Assembly (NCBI RefSeq): GCF_026151205.1 | Contig: NC_087072.1 | Span: forward strand, 7,986,084-8,046,083 | Reading direction: 5' to 3' | DNA: 60,000 nt | DNA from: Bolinopsis microptera | Taxonomy: Eukaryota > Ctenophora > Tentaculata > Lobata > Bolinopsidae | In this document: one piece after another, positions 36,201 through 48,075 of the stretch | Position numbering within the stretch: the first letter of the stretch is position 1 | How the letters are laid out: every line of letters starts with the position of its first letter | Translations under genes and position numbers: made by a program | The notes under the pieces: generated by a model | What the model was told of the DNA's origin: nothing | Databases searched by the model: none | What the model saw: only the letters and a program-made list of their open reading frames with translations

Positions 36201-37333
36201 AGAATTTATGATTAAAGGTTGATTACGATCTGGGAAATATATTTTATTACAGAAGAGTGTTGTGGCCATTCACAATAAACCCCAATCTGTTGATTATTAT
36301 CGATATCAATGATTCTGCAATTTAAGTTTTTAACTGACACGTTTTGATGTCCTTGTTTATTTACAGGTGTTTCTTCTCCATACAGTGGTGCAGATGTTTG
36401 CTGCAGCAATTGTTCCACGAACTTCAGAGACGAGATACCAAGAGCTTTAACAGAGGCTTCTGTATGTTCAATTTCAGCTGCCAAATTGTTTGCTAACGGT
36501 TAGTATAGAAATAGTGCATCTTTGCTAGAGAGTTTGTTCTTATAAAGGAGCTAAAACTTCTACCGATTAGATCCAAGTTGAAAACATAATTCAATTACGC
36601 TCTTCTACAAAATACTAAATGGTTTAGTAAGTATATCTCTACCTAAATATATTACTGTTATTGAGACTGGAATGTTGAGGTACAAGGAGCACAAGGAGCA
36701 CGGCGTCAGTAGTTGAAGGACTTGACGCCAGCACATATACCTGCTCTGTTGTACCGAACTGTAATGTAGGCGTCCTAGCAAGCTTTCCAAAAGAGGTGGC
36801 TCAGTTTGAACATCATGTTGCACGATTTCGAGAAGTCCTGCAATGAAGTTTCTGATATTAGCGTGTCTCATGTGAACATACTTATAATTGAAATAAAAGA
36901 GCCACTACAACCCAGTGCTCCTTTATCAAATTCATTAATTAAATATCGAAAATTACAAAGTTTATACAACACATACAATGCAATCTATCAGTATCATTAC
37001 AAACCATTATCTAGATATGTCACATTCTGACGATTTCTAAAGCATTTCTATACAGATCACAAAAAAAGAAGGATGACTACCGACGATAAGACATCCCTGA
37101 CGAAGACTCTCGAGGAAGAACGGCAAGCGATGATCGAGGGCACCCTCAATGTGGCGATAGCTCCTTGTCCTTTGACAAACGGGCTGATAAAGGCTATTGT
37201 TGACAACAGCCAGTACTTGTTCTCCATCAGCGATGTCGAAAAGATAGTATCTCACAAAAAAACAGCTGCAGCAGTTCTACAAATCCTGTCAGAGGAGATG
37301 GGGGATATAGAAGAAAACATGGAGATGGGTTAA
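33277..37333 (+). CDS. RecQ-like ATP-dependent DNA helicase, compact form (11 exons)
   Basis: 3'-5' superfamily 2 DNA helicase. Coding exons: 33277-33355, 33555-33688, 33896-34003, 34225-34353, 34548-34654, 34991-35162, 35325-35481, 35689-35751, 36008-36148, 36367-36498 and 37056-37333. All phases agree; 499 residues. Motif 0 LRDDQ (3-7); motif I LPTGSGKS (K30); motif II DEAH (123-126) followed by the RecQ aromatic loop SWGKEFRKTF; motif III TAT (159-161); motif V TTSLLSMGVDMKG; motif VI LQRAGRSGRDGE (313-324). A cysteine cluster follows (C351, C353, C354, C375, C376, C379), like the zinc site after the RecQ core. The remaining ~120 residues are Lys/Glu-rich; no RQC winged helix or HRDC domain is evident. 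At exon 8 the donor GCAG|GTTGGT was chosen over G|GTAAGC because only it keeps the frame and the motif. Co-oriented, 1 kb after the DUF6589 gene. Confidence 0.92.
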
Positions 37334-38754
37334 TTTCTAAAAGTAGAGGTGCATTGATCGAACAATCCGCAGATTAGAAAACTCTGGACCTATTAATTTT
37401 TTGTAGAGGATAAGTGAACTGTGGGCATTTTAATACTACTTTATTGCACTGAATTGATCTTATTTATCTTCGTGCAAAAGTTATGTTTTCAAACATTTTA
37501 CCAACTTCTCTAAGATATAGTTCATTATTATAGCAGCTTAAACGTTTTAAGGGGATGGGCAACGACCAATTAACGACAGTGGATGACCATTTGCATTAAT
37601 GTGATAATGTCTTTAATGACCATCAAATTTAATGACAATGTATTAGCAAAAAATACTGACGTTAATGGTCATTTTTTTCAGCACTTTATGGAACATAAGT
37701 TAGGGCACCTAGACTCTCATTTTATCTAATATTAGCAAACATAGCTATAATTATAGGTCTTTCATGAAGAGATTTTATTGAGAAAATTAAAAGGCTAAGC
37801 TTCTTTGGTTAGGTGCAGTACAGAATTAATCTAGACACTTGAAAAATTAGAGAAATCGAACGTTCTTAAAATACAATTTATAATTAGCAACTTATTCTAC
37901 AGACGAGTCAGTTCTCGAGACTGTTAGAAGATCCATCTACTGTGGCCTTTATCGTAAATACATTTATATCTTTATATCTTATTATTATCTATTATATTAA
38001 GACTGGTGTAACCCCTAGCCTACTCACAGTTTACTTGATTAAGCCAACGAACGAACGATCCATATCCCAAGATATGACTTTTTCTCTGTTCCTCACCTGC
38101 AAAGTGGGCGTAATGTGTTAAGGGTTAGAAGAATTGTTATCATAAACTTAATATTGTAATCATGGTATTCACCAGGCAAACCATGTACAGTAACACCACG
38201 ATTTACTGCTCAGTTTGCAGTTTGAGGGAAAGACAACTGTGCAATTAATCGTGGTGTATGATAAATCAGGGTTTTGATGTGGTTCACAAGCACTCAAGTT
38301 AGGGGTAAGTAGGGAAGCAGTTAGAATTTAGATATTATGAGAATATTAGAATTTAGAATAAGTCCATAACTCACCTTCGGGTTTCATCCTTCATGAATGC
38401 ATAAATAGGTTCCCAGAGAGGTATTATACGTGTTGACCGTTATGGAGCTTCAGCAGAAAAGTATAAGGTCGAACAAAAATCCAGTATTATCTTTGACTTC
38501 AACACATCTAATAGAGAAATCAGATTCTGGTAAGTATAAAATAATAATAATAATAAATTGAAATTTAATAACACCGCTTTTAAGATTAAACTTATACTCA
38601 GCAGTGTTTGAACTAGTCATCCCAGAAAATATCATGAATACTGAGCTTAAAGATAACATATGCTTGAAAATATATCGTCAATACTAAAGCCCGAAAATGG
38701 TACTTAAATATATTATGTTATGCAAAGATCGAATTCCAAATATGACCACAATAG
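37334..38754. other. Intergenic DNA 3' of the helicase gene
   Basis: No gene seen. 37590-37680 contains repeated AATGACCAT / ATGGTCATT motifs in both senses, perhaps a small element. A hairpin-forming pair CACCACGATTTA / TTAATCGTGGTG lies near 38190-38260. Confidence 0.45.
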
Positions 38755-38997
38755 TTATCGATAAAGTTTTTCAAGTTCATCTGGAGACAGTTTGAAAAGG
38801 TAAGTTTTTATAAAAGCTTTAAAAGATTCCAAAGATTGAGCTGAGGTGATGGTAACAGGCAGACGATTGTAGATCTTTGGAGCCACTACAGAGAAGCTAC
38901 GCTCACCAAACTTTGAATTACAAGAAGGAACAATAAGCTTCAATGAGTGACCATGATGAGCATACTTGAACATGTCCTGCAGATAAGTTGGTGCCAA
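38755..38997 (-). pseudogene. Non-LTR retrotransposon C-terminal fragment
   Basis: Minus frame reads YLQDMFKYAHHGHSLKLIVP, then KFGERSFSVVAPKIYNRLP and SLESFKAFIKTYLF before the stop. The GERSFSVAAPKLWN.LP....S...FK..LKT.LF pattern is the typical end of CR1/L2/Rex-like reverse transcriptase proteins. No RT core upstream; truncated copy next to the satellite array. Confidence 0.85.
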
Positions 38998-39148
38998 TCC
39001 TAACTAATAAAATAGCAATAAATATAATCCTTCGTGGACGGTAGTTGTTTCAAATATAAAAGCAAAATCTCTAGAGTCGATTAATTTATTAATATAATAG
39101 TCACGTCAACAGTGTTGACTTGACACTATAATAATTTTATTTGGAACA

Positions 39149-41975
39149 GAAGTTCCAAATAAAATTGGGGCGAAAGAGTCGGAGACTTGACAAATAAGGA
39201 CACTTCGTTTATAGAGGAGTGTAAGTGTAATACAACAGCTTACACTGCAGCCAGTAAAGATGAGGACAAATAACTGAAGTACAGACATAGTGGACACTGG
39301 ACGACTTGCCCATATTTGGATTAATCGTTAATTGTACGGGTAGATGACAGCAAAACCAAGTGTAAACAAAAAAATATTACATAGAGTTACATTTATAGTA
39401 ATAGAGTTACAGGTCCAGTCGGAACGGTGCCTTTAAATTAATTGCTGAAATCACGAACGTATGTTCTACTTAAGGCTGTCTCCAGGATATGATAACCAGA
39501 GTTTAAAATGCGGGAGAAGTTTTAAGAAGAACGAAGTTCCAAATAAAATTGGGGCGAAAGAGTCGGAGACTTGACAAATAAGACCAATTCGTTTATAGAG
39601 GAGTGTAAGACTGTGTAATACAACAGCTTACACTGCAGCCAGTAAAGATGAGGACAAAATAACTGAAGTACAGACATAGTGGACACTGGACGACATGCCC
39701 ATATTTGGATTGATCGTTAATTGTACGGGTAGATGACAGCAAAACCAAGTGTAAACAAAAAATATTACATAGAGTTACATTTATAGTAATAGAGTTACAG
39801 GTCCAGTCGGAACGGTGCCTTTAAATGAATTGCTGAAATCACGAACGTATGTTCTACTTAAGGCTGTCTCCAGGATATGATAACCAGAGTTTAAAATGCG
39901 GGAGAAGTTTTAAGAAGAACGAAGTTCCAAATAAAATTGGGGCGAAAGAGTCGGAGACTTGACAAATAAGACCAATTCGTTTATAGAGGAGTGTAAGACT
40001 GTGTAATACAACAGCTTACACTGCAGCCAGTAAAGATGAGGACAAAATAACTGAAGTACAGACATAGTGGACACTGGACGACTTGCCCATATTTGGATTA
40101 ATCGTTAATTGTACGGGTAGATGACAGCAAAACCAAGTGTAAACAAAAAAATATTACATAGAGTTACATTTATAGTAATAGAGTTACAGGTCCAGTCGGA
40201 ACGGTGCCTTTAAATTAATTGCTGAAATCACGAACGTATGTTCTACTTAAGGCTGTCTCCAGGATATGATAACCAGAGTTTAAAATGCGGGAGAAGTTTT
40301 AAGAAGAACGAAGTTCCAAATAAAATTGGGGCGAAAGAGTCGGAGACTTGACAAATAAGACCAATTCGTTTATAGAGGAGTGTAAGACTGTGTAATACAA
40401 CAGCTTACACTGCAGCCAGTAAAGATGAGGACAAAATAACTGAAGTACAGACATAGTGGACACTGGACGACATGCCCATATTTGGATTAATCGTTAATTG
40501 TACGGGTAGATGACAGCAAAACCAAGTGTAAACAAAAAAATATTACATAGAGTTACATTTATAGTAATAGAGTTACAGGTCCAGTCGGAACGGTGCCTTT
40601 AAATTAATTGCTGAAATCACGAACGTATGTTCTACTTAAGGCTGTCTCCAGGATATGATAACCAGAGTTTAAAATGCGGGAGAAGTTTTAAGAAGAACGA
40701 AGTTCCAAATAAAATTGGGGCGAAAGAGTCGGAGACTTGACAAATAAGACCAATTCGTTTATAGAGGAGTGTAAGACTGTGTAATACAACAGCTTACACT
40801 GCAGCCAGTAAAGATGAGGACAAAATAACTGAAGTACAGACATAGTGGACACTGGACGACTTGCCCATATTTGGATTAATCGTTAATTGTACGGGTAGAT
40901 GACAGCAAAACCAAGTGTAAACAAAAAAATATTACATAGAGTTACATTTATAGTAATAGAGTTACAGGTCCAGTCGGAACGGTGCCTTTAAATTAATTGC
41001 TGAAATCACGAACGTATGTTCTACTTAAGGCTGTCTCCAGGATATGATAACCAGAGTTTAAAATGCGGGAGAAGTTTTAAGAAGAACGAAGTTCCAAATA
41101 AAATTGGGGCGAAAGAGTCGGAGACTTGACAAATAAGACCAATTCGTTTATAGAGGAGTGTAAGACTGTGTAATACAACAGCTTACACTGCAGCCAGTAA
41201 AGATGAGGACAAAATAACTGAAGTACAGACATAGTGGACACTGGACGACTTGCCCATATTTGGATTAATCGTTAATTGTACGGGTAGATGACAGCAAAAC
41301 CAAGTGTAAACAAAAAAATATTACATAGAGTTACATTTATAGTAATAGAGTTACAGGTCCAGTCGGAACGGTGCCTTTAAATTAATTGCTGAAATCACGA
41401 ACGTATGTTCTATTTAAGGCTGTCTCCAGGATATGATAACCAGAGTTTAAAATGCGGGAGAAGTTTTAAGAAGAACGAAGTTCCAAATAAAATTGGGGCG
41501 AAAGAGTCGGAGACTTGACAAATAAGACCAATTCGTTTATAGAGGAGTGTAAGTGTAATACAACAGCTTACACTGCAGCCAGTAAAGATGAGGACAAAAT
41601 AACTGAAGTACAGACATAGTGGACACTGGACGACATGCCCATATTTGGATTAATCGTTAATTGTACGGGTAGATGACAGCAAAACCAAGTGTAAACAAAA
41701 AAATATTACATAGAGTTAGATTTATAGTAATAGAGTTACAGGTCCAGTCGGAACGGTGCCTTTAAATTAATTCCTGAAATCACGAACGTATGTTCTACTT
41801 AAGGCTGTCTCCATGATGGTAACCAGAGTTTAAAATGCGGGAGAAGTTTTAAGACAAATAAGGGGTGTATAGAGGAGTGTAAGTGTAATACAACAGCTTA
41901 CACTGCAGCCAGTAAAGATGAGAAACAGGTCCAGTCGGAACGGTGCCTTTAAATTAATTCCTGAAATTAATACCT
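39149..41975. repeat. 389-bp satellite, about seven tandem copies
   Basis: The mark AGTTCCAAATAAAATTGGGG begins at 39151, 39535, 39923, 40312, 40701, 41090 and 41479, giving periods of 384, 388 and then 389 bp four times. Copies differ by only a few bases. The last copy is interrupted by a deletion near 41850 and followed by a rearranged partial copy to about 41975. The left edge carries a hairpin: AATTTTATTTGGAAC, loop AGA, then AGTTCCAAATAAAATT. No frame stays open across copies. Confidence 0.95.
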
Positions 41976-42332
41976 TTAAATTACAGTTTAAGCCAAAACG
42001 AGGATGAGAATGCCAAACTTTCGACAAACGAAATTACCAGTATCAATTTATTAAAGTAGGGCCGAAGTTGCAGAAGTTATTTTTTATCTAGACACTTATT
42101 TTACTTCGGAGTATTCCAACAGCCATATTGTTACACAAGTGCAACCAGCCAATTACAGGAAGCCGAAGGATTAAATGAAATGATGAAGAGGGTCACGAGT
42201 CACGACGCAAAACTTAATGACAACTGACAAGGCATACACATAATGGTCATCACACATGAGTGCAGACGAATTAACTGTTATTGTTAACTTAAAAAGCAAT
42301 GTGACATTCATTCCGTTTACACCGCAAGCATT

Positions 42333-42525
42333 TTAAAATAGATCTTTATGTGGCCAAATAGTTTCATATCTTAAAAGCTTTGCAACCTTCGGCAAATAAA
42401 ATAGGTCCATATATGGCAAAATAATTTCAAATTAAAAAAGCTTAGCAACACTACACAAATAAAATAGATCTATATATGGCCACATAGTTTCATAGTTAAA
42501 AAGGTTATAGCAACCCTCCGCAAAC
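42333..42525. repeat. Three diverged ~63-bp tandem units
   Basis: Each unit starts AAAATAGATCT(T/A)TAT or AAAATAGGTCCATAT, continues with ATGGC(C)A-A-ATA-TTTCA and AAGCTT-GCAAC, and ends CGCAAA or CACAAAT. Units start near 42333, 42399 and 42462. Confidence 0.75.
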
Positions 42526-42642
42526 AATTCATCTTAGCAGCACACAAATATTCTGTACAATCACGTATGGCGCGGCGCTTTATTATGGAGGGAACTGACT
42601 GAGTTCCCTTTTGGTTTGTTATTGTTTGCAAAACGGCTATGA

Positions 42643-42695
42643 CCCCCTGTAGCGTCTTCGACGCTACAGGGGGAGCCGCGCACTTCGTGCGCGGC
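42643..42695. other. Two adjacent perfect GC-rich hairpins with TTC loops
   Basis: Hairpin 1: CCCCCTGTAGCGTC (42643-42656), loop TTC, GACGCTACAGGGGG (42660-42673). Hairpin 2: GCCGCGCAC (42675-42683), loop TTC, GTGCGCGGC (42687-42695). They are separated by one base. They lie in AT-rich DNA outside any recognised gene. Confidence 0.9.
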
Positions 42696-42779
42696 GGGTC
42701 ATACAACGTATGACAACTTTCACTGGGAAGCGTTTTTTAGTTTTACCCTACACGTTGCATGTGGCGTCATTCGGCCGGA

Positions 42780-43345
42780 TCCCAGCAAGCAAAAATACGT
42801 CGACCATCACAGGACGACGCCAGCACTCTCTATGCTCGTCGAGCTCCGATTGTCCTGTGACGAAGTAAAAACGAAGCCTGAGGTCCTCAGGTAACATCGA
42901 CCACCGATTGAAAATTCAGAGATTTTTTTGACATAAAGGTCAAATGTAAAACTAAAATCTTGATGTTAATTGATTGACGACGCGACGTCAACTTTTGAGC
43001 ACAGCGCGAGCGGCGGCGAGCGCATGCGGAAAAGGACCGCGTAGCTAGTCAAGATGTTGATAAATATTTGGCTTGTGGCGCGATGTGTTGCTTTAAGTCT
43101 AACTATAGCCCTCTCGCTTGCAGTTACTGGGCCGCGCTCAGCCTGTCATTCCGCCTAATCTCTATTAACAACATTAAAGCCTGGGGTCCTCAGGTAAGCT
43201 TGCAGTAGCGCGCGACCGCCGGAGGCGGAAATGACCTGGTTAGCTAGGTAAACGCGATGTGCCTTGTAGGATGAAATCCTACTAGCTGACGCCACTCGCA
43301 GCTGTGCTGCTCGCTGTACGTCAGCGATCGAAATTTATACGCGTA
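42780..43345. repeat. GC-rich repeat block with family C and D pieces
   Basis: GCCTGAGGTCCTCAGGTAAC (42879-42898) and an inverted family C copy (43128-43195: GCTCAGCCTGTCATTCCGCC ... GGGGTCCTCAGGTAAG), followed by GCGCGACCGCCGGAGGCG and a family D tail (GCGTATCACCCGTTAA, 43338-43353). CCCTCTCGCTTGCAG also recurs near 53190. Confidence 0.65.
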
Positions 43346-43388
43346 TCACCCGTTAAGATGTGCCACCCGACGTGCCACACAATTTTTC

Positions 43389-43655
43389 TCATTGCTCGTC
43401 GCACGTCGACGAACAACGAAGCTCGTTGCGACGCGCAATGAGCTGCCAGGCTAGGACATCGTCCTGGTCCAACAAATTTTGGCGAGCGATTTTCTCCAAA
43501 AATTTAATGAGGGCGCCGACTTCCACTCTGGCTAGGTTTCTTTTTACCCAGCGCGCGTTCCTTAATGTAGGTAGTGCGCCATCGACAGTGAGCCGCGCGT
43601 GCCGACTGTAGGATGGTTTTTTAGCGCTAATTTCGGCCAGCACAATTTTCTTCAA
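43389..43655 (-). CDS. Unrecognised 88-codon open frame
   Basis: Minus frame with ATG at 43655; it includes VDGALPTLRNARWVKRNLAR and LLDQDDVLAWQLIARRNELR. Composition is protein-like (balanced charges, Leu/Ala/Arg-rich), but the DNA is GC-rich and the opposite strand is also open for 83 codons, so either strand or neither may code. It may be a remnant of the surrounding repeat block. No function proposed. Confidence 0.2.
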   Translation of the reverse strand: MKKIVLAEISAKKPSYSRHARLTVDGALPTLRNARWVKRNLARVEVGALIKFLEKIARQNLLDQDDVLAWQLIARRNELRCSSTCDEQ

Positions 43656-46234
43656 ACAAATAGATATTAAGTATCCTTCCCGACCTCCGATTGCAACAAA
43701 AAATGGTAAGCTTACTCATAGACTTACAAGAAAAGTGTCCGAAAAGTTTAAAGCATATCCAACCATCAGACATTATGTTACAGCTAAAAGCAGCGTATTT
43801 TGCTCCATTTTGATCACTATATCAACTCCGATATCCACCAAATTTTTCGGACAGTTGTGAAAGCCCTATTGGAAGGTCTTCGCCAATTTTCAGAATGATC
43901 TCATTCAAGGAACTGAAGATATATCCAAATAATACGACAAAAATCAACGAATTTGGTCAAATTTGGTCAAATTACGCGAGTTTTACAGCTAATTTTGCTC
44001 CAAAAGCCGCGCACCATCAAATATGGCACCTAGGCGAAACTCACTGATCTTTCCAAAAAAGGTATGACAAATTTAGTATTGTGAAAATTCTCACAGTCTC
44101 TAGAAAACAGTGGTACAAAAAATTTTAAAATCCGAGCAAGTTTATTTTTATGGTGCACCCCCTACTTAATGGGATGAAGTAAAATTAGGTAAAAAGAATC
44201 CACTGACTTGGCCAGAGTGCTTTCATAAAACTCTATCACTAGCTTGGCGTTGTAGGATTATATACTTTAATTTCGGATCGAGTGAAGCGAGTGATACACA
44301 TTACTTTGATTAAACTCATGCTGATCACAATACAGTACAGGGAAATGGGTAACACGGCTTGCAGTCGCAGCTGCGGCTCCTCGCTGGCGGTAATATTTCA
44401 ATGAACAAGAATTAAGAAAAAGAGAATTTAAGAAAAAGAGAATTTTATTTGCCACAGAATAATCAATACATATAATATACTTCAAAAAAAAACTTCAAAA
44501 TATATTGCCCCACCGCGAGCTGTTTACTCAGAATGCGCGAACGCGTCCACATAAAAAAATTTGGCGCCCTACAAACTTCGGTAGAACTTGATTTGCAACT
44601 GAACGCTCGTAGTTTACTGCGCGCGCAGCTTTTGCCGTGTGAAGTTCAACATTAAACATATATAACTATTGTTAATATTCATACTTGATACTGCATTTAA
44701 TCTTTAATTATTGATGGAATTTATGATGTACAATTGTTGGTTTTTATAGGACTTAGTATGACTATGCCGTTTACATTATAATGCATATTATAAATAATAC
44801 GACCCTATAACATCTTATTTACAATTTCAAACATGTTACGTTGTAAATCAATGTTTGTATGTACATCACTATTTGTTCCGTATTGAAGTTGATTCATTTG
44901 GTTGCTTTTATTTCTCTTTGAAGATATAACAACCTTTTGCAGTGTAATTTACTAAACAAAAAGACTGTTTATATGAATTATTCATTATAACTTTGTAATT
45001 TTATCGCGCGCGTCTTTATACATTATATGTGATTATGATATGTTTAATGTTGTAAGTTTTAGTTATTGATAATTTTTATTAAAGCTCAAAATATTGATTG
45101 AAATGATAATATCACAAGTAAATTCCAAAAATCTATTTGCAATCACAAAGTTTCATTAAGTCAGTAGCCCAAAATCATAATATGTAAGGATAAATTTATA
45201 CTTCTTAATCTTTATACTTGTTTAAAAATGTATGGACATTTCCATACATTTTTTGATAAAAATTGTTACAGCATGTTGTTCATAACGTTTTTTTTGTCTA
45301 CGAAAAACATCCTCTTGTAATTTTATTTTCCATTATTCAAGTAAAAAATAATTTATTTTGGATCATTAGAGCACGCACTACGCCGCGCGTTTATAACTTT
45401 ACGAGAAAGATATTTAATTTAGTCAAAATATTGGTTGCGCGTTTACTCACACGTGTTACGTACTGCATACTGCTAATGATCGAGATTTGTTTCGTTTGTC
45501 GACTCACCAGCATTGTATTCTACAGCTTGGAGTTTGGATAACTCCACCGAACTTGGTTTTTATTGTTGGATATTTGTGCATTGTATTGACATGACGAAAT
45601 ATTTTTATTAGGGTAATAAGTCGACTCTGCCTTTGCGATGGCATCTAACTAAATGCCTGATACCTATTTCTAAGCCTGGTTTAAATTGGTAATACTAATA
45701 ACGTAGCACACGTTCCTAGATTTTGAATGACATTTTACTACAGTTCTTAAGTTTGGGATGGAATGAAAGTCTGCACGCTCCAAATTATTTCATTTGTGCC
45801 TGATTTTTGTGTTAAATTGTAAATCAAGCTCTGTTTAGGTTTGCTTTGTTGTTAGCAGTATTCTTCGAAATTCACTTCGAAATGTGATGCAATTGGCGGA
45901 GTGAACAGGTGTTGAGTATCACGAACATTCTTATTTTTCTCACATTCCATATCTGAATAATGTTGTTTTATAATAACCAATCGCTAAGGCTGCCCCCGCT
46001 TTTATATTGATTAAGTAGTCTGCCAAAATGTTTCTAATATGAATTACCAGTTTTAAACATATATTACAAACATCCCAATTTCTAGCTGGAACAGAATGAC
46101 TCTTGGAACAAGTAGATTTCCTGACAGATGTTATTGAATTCTGAACTAACATCCGATGATCGTTGTCAAAAATAGGTAAGCACTTTTTTAAAGATTATGT
46201 TTTTTGTTATGATACGTACAATACCTTAAGAACG
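43656..46234. other. Intergenic DNA, no gene recognised
   Basis: AT-rich stretch. A TTTTGATCACTATATCAAC-type block with AAATTTGGTCAAATTTGGTC repeats near 43950-43985 looks repeat-derived. ORFs at 44267-45541 have no recognisable product. Confidence 0.45.
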
Positions 46235-46690
46235 ACGAATTTAGTCTACAATAAATTTAGTCAAACTTTTCGTGAGACTAAATTTTCGGCGTCTAATTTT
46301 AAAGGAGACCAAAATATCAGTTGAGCATGTTTGACATAAATAGTGAATATTATTAAGCTTACATGGTTCATAGGGCTTTGTAATTAATATAATGACATCA
46401 CCGTTTTAAAAAAACCGTACCAAAGTCCTATTGCACTTAAAGGGTTAGAGCTCCTCTTGGATATCACATTTTTAATCGATCAATCCCAATGCATGCTCTG
46501 TTGAAACGGCTGGGTGATCACATCGACATAAACAACGTCGTATGGAATGGAAACTGGTCTCGAAAAGTCGAAAAATGTTATTAAAATTGCTGTAGACTAA
46601 AAATTTGCGAAATTTGTGACAAAAATCATAGTAATCAAAATTGCGGTAACCAACTTAATTGTGAACCAAATTTATTGGCCCTAAGGTACG
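46235..46690 (-). repeat. Dispersed element, copy 2 (inverse of 26085-26845)
   Basis: In reverse orientation it carries the same marks as copy 1: GTAGACTAAAAATTTGCGAA, GTCTCGAAAAGTCGAAAAAT, GAGACTAAATTTTCGGCGTC. It is shorter than copy 1 in the middle. Confidence 0.7.
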
Positions 46691-47262
46691 TACAAGGTTC
46701 GACTGGGATCCCAGTTCCGGTCCAGGTTATCATGCCGAATCAGCAGCGGATACCAGGTTTTAGTGTTCGAATTAAGTGCTGGTTTGTTGTGGTGAGCTGT
46801 GATCGTAATCAGAATAGGATACCCAGGTTGTAATTATTAATCAACGCGTGCTACCCTACGCTACATCCTCATTATCTGGTTTGTCAGCAAGTCTAACTCT
46901 CATCGTCCGAGTCCTCTTTTTTCAAATTGTTCAAGTTAATATAACCAATAACCATTAGGTGTGAATTTGAGCTGATATTTCGAAGTATATATGGTAACTG
47001 GCCAGACCTTACAATGCCGCTTGTCGTCGTGGGACAGAAATCAGCAATCTATCTAAGTCGTCCCTAGATATATAATAAAGTCATAACTAACAGATAGTTT
47101 AAACACAACGCTGCCGTTTAAACTTTCTTTAACAAACAAAATTATAAACCCTGCATTCTGCGCCAATTTACGTACGTTACGTTTTTGTACGTTTTGGTGA
47201 GTTTGGCAGGGCGTGCTCAGGACAACTGCATCGAGTGCGTCCTCCTCCAGCTCAGCATTGAG
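46691..47262. other. Intergenic DNA, nothing recognised
   Basis: No gene, RNA or clear repeat seen between the dispersed element and the LINE fragment. Confidence 0.45.
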
Positions 47263-47885
47263 TTATCGTTTGTCGGAGTGTAGCCTGGAACCAGTGGCGT
47301 GTCTGCGGTACTGTTCCAAGAATCTGCCTAGACCAACTTTGAAACTGTCTAGCAATGTGGTACTCCGGAGCTCCGATGGGAGCACGTTGAAGAGCTGAGC
47401 TGCTCTAACTCTAAAGCTGTTGTCGTAATCTGTTCTTACCGACAACTGTGCGCTTTTGTTCATGCCTGGGATCTCTGCCTTAATTCCATGCCTTTGATGA
47501 GACTTGAACTCGAAACCCGTATCGTTCGGAGCATGTTCATTAAGAATTTTCCATACATGAATAATAGAATTACGCTCTCTCCGCCTCTGAAGAGACATAA
47601 ACTTAAGCTTCTTCAGCCTGTCCCAGTACTGGAGATCACGACAGCCAGATATCTTTCTAGTAAAGGATCTCTGTACAGTCTCCAGCTTTTGTATCTCTGT
47701 GACTTTTGCAGGGTTCCAGACTGGACAGCAGTACTCTAGCTTGGAGCGAACCATGCTTTTGTATAAAGTCAGCATGACTACTTGTGACCGGTCTCTAAAA
47801 GCACTCTAAAAGTCCAAGCCGCCATTTTTCTAGCTCCTTGTGCTCTGTCAAAAGCAATATTCCTAAGATAATTTAAATCATATCT
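47263..47885 (-). pseudogene. Non-LTR retrotransposon reverse transcriptase, C-terminal part
   Basis: The minus frame 47775-47263 (170 codons) reads MLTLYKSMVRSKLEYCCPVW, then QKLETVQRSFTRKISGCRDL, YWDRLKKLKFMSLQRRRER and NVLPSELRSTTLLDSFKVGL. This is the thumb and C-terminal region of CR1/Rex1-like reverse transcriptases (LYKSLVRP.LEYCSPVWNP...LE.VQR.FTR.I). Further upstream on the minus strand (to ~47885) ARKMAAWTFRVL continues the match in another frame, so a frameshift lies near 47810. Truncated and dead. Confidence 0.9.
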
Positions 47886-47926
47886 ATTATTAAGAAATAA
47901 ATTCCGGCAACATAATTCGCGCTTTA

Positions 47927-48075
47927 TCAATGAAAACAGGTTTTACTGAGGTCGTCTCTCCCTGGCATCTGCAAACTATGAACTGCAAAAGCCAGGGAGT
48001 TTAGGGCAGGTCCATTATCTGGACCCCTCAGTATATGACCAAGCTTTCTCCATCGACTTTTCTCCACTCAAGCTG
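47927..48075 (-). pseudogene. Second retrotransposon tail fragment
   Basis: Minus frame RWRKLGHILRGPDNGPALNS, then LAFAVHSLQMPGRDDL and a stop. The RW-LGH-LR motif is the LINE C-terminal signature. It belongs to a different element from the fragment directly downstream on the same strand. Confidence 0.6.

Noticed and set aside
36212-36871. Minus frames of 88-90 codons
   Set aside because: The first is the antisense of helicase exon 10; the second lies in the following intron and has no family match.
39149-41975. CRISPR-like array
   Set aside because: Units of 389 bp with no spacer/repeat alternation, in a eukaryotic context; a satellite.
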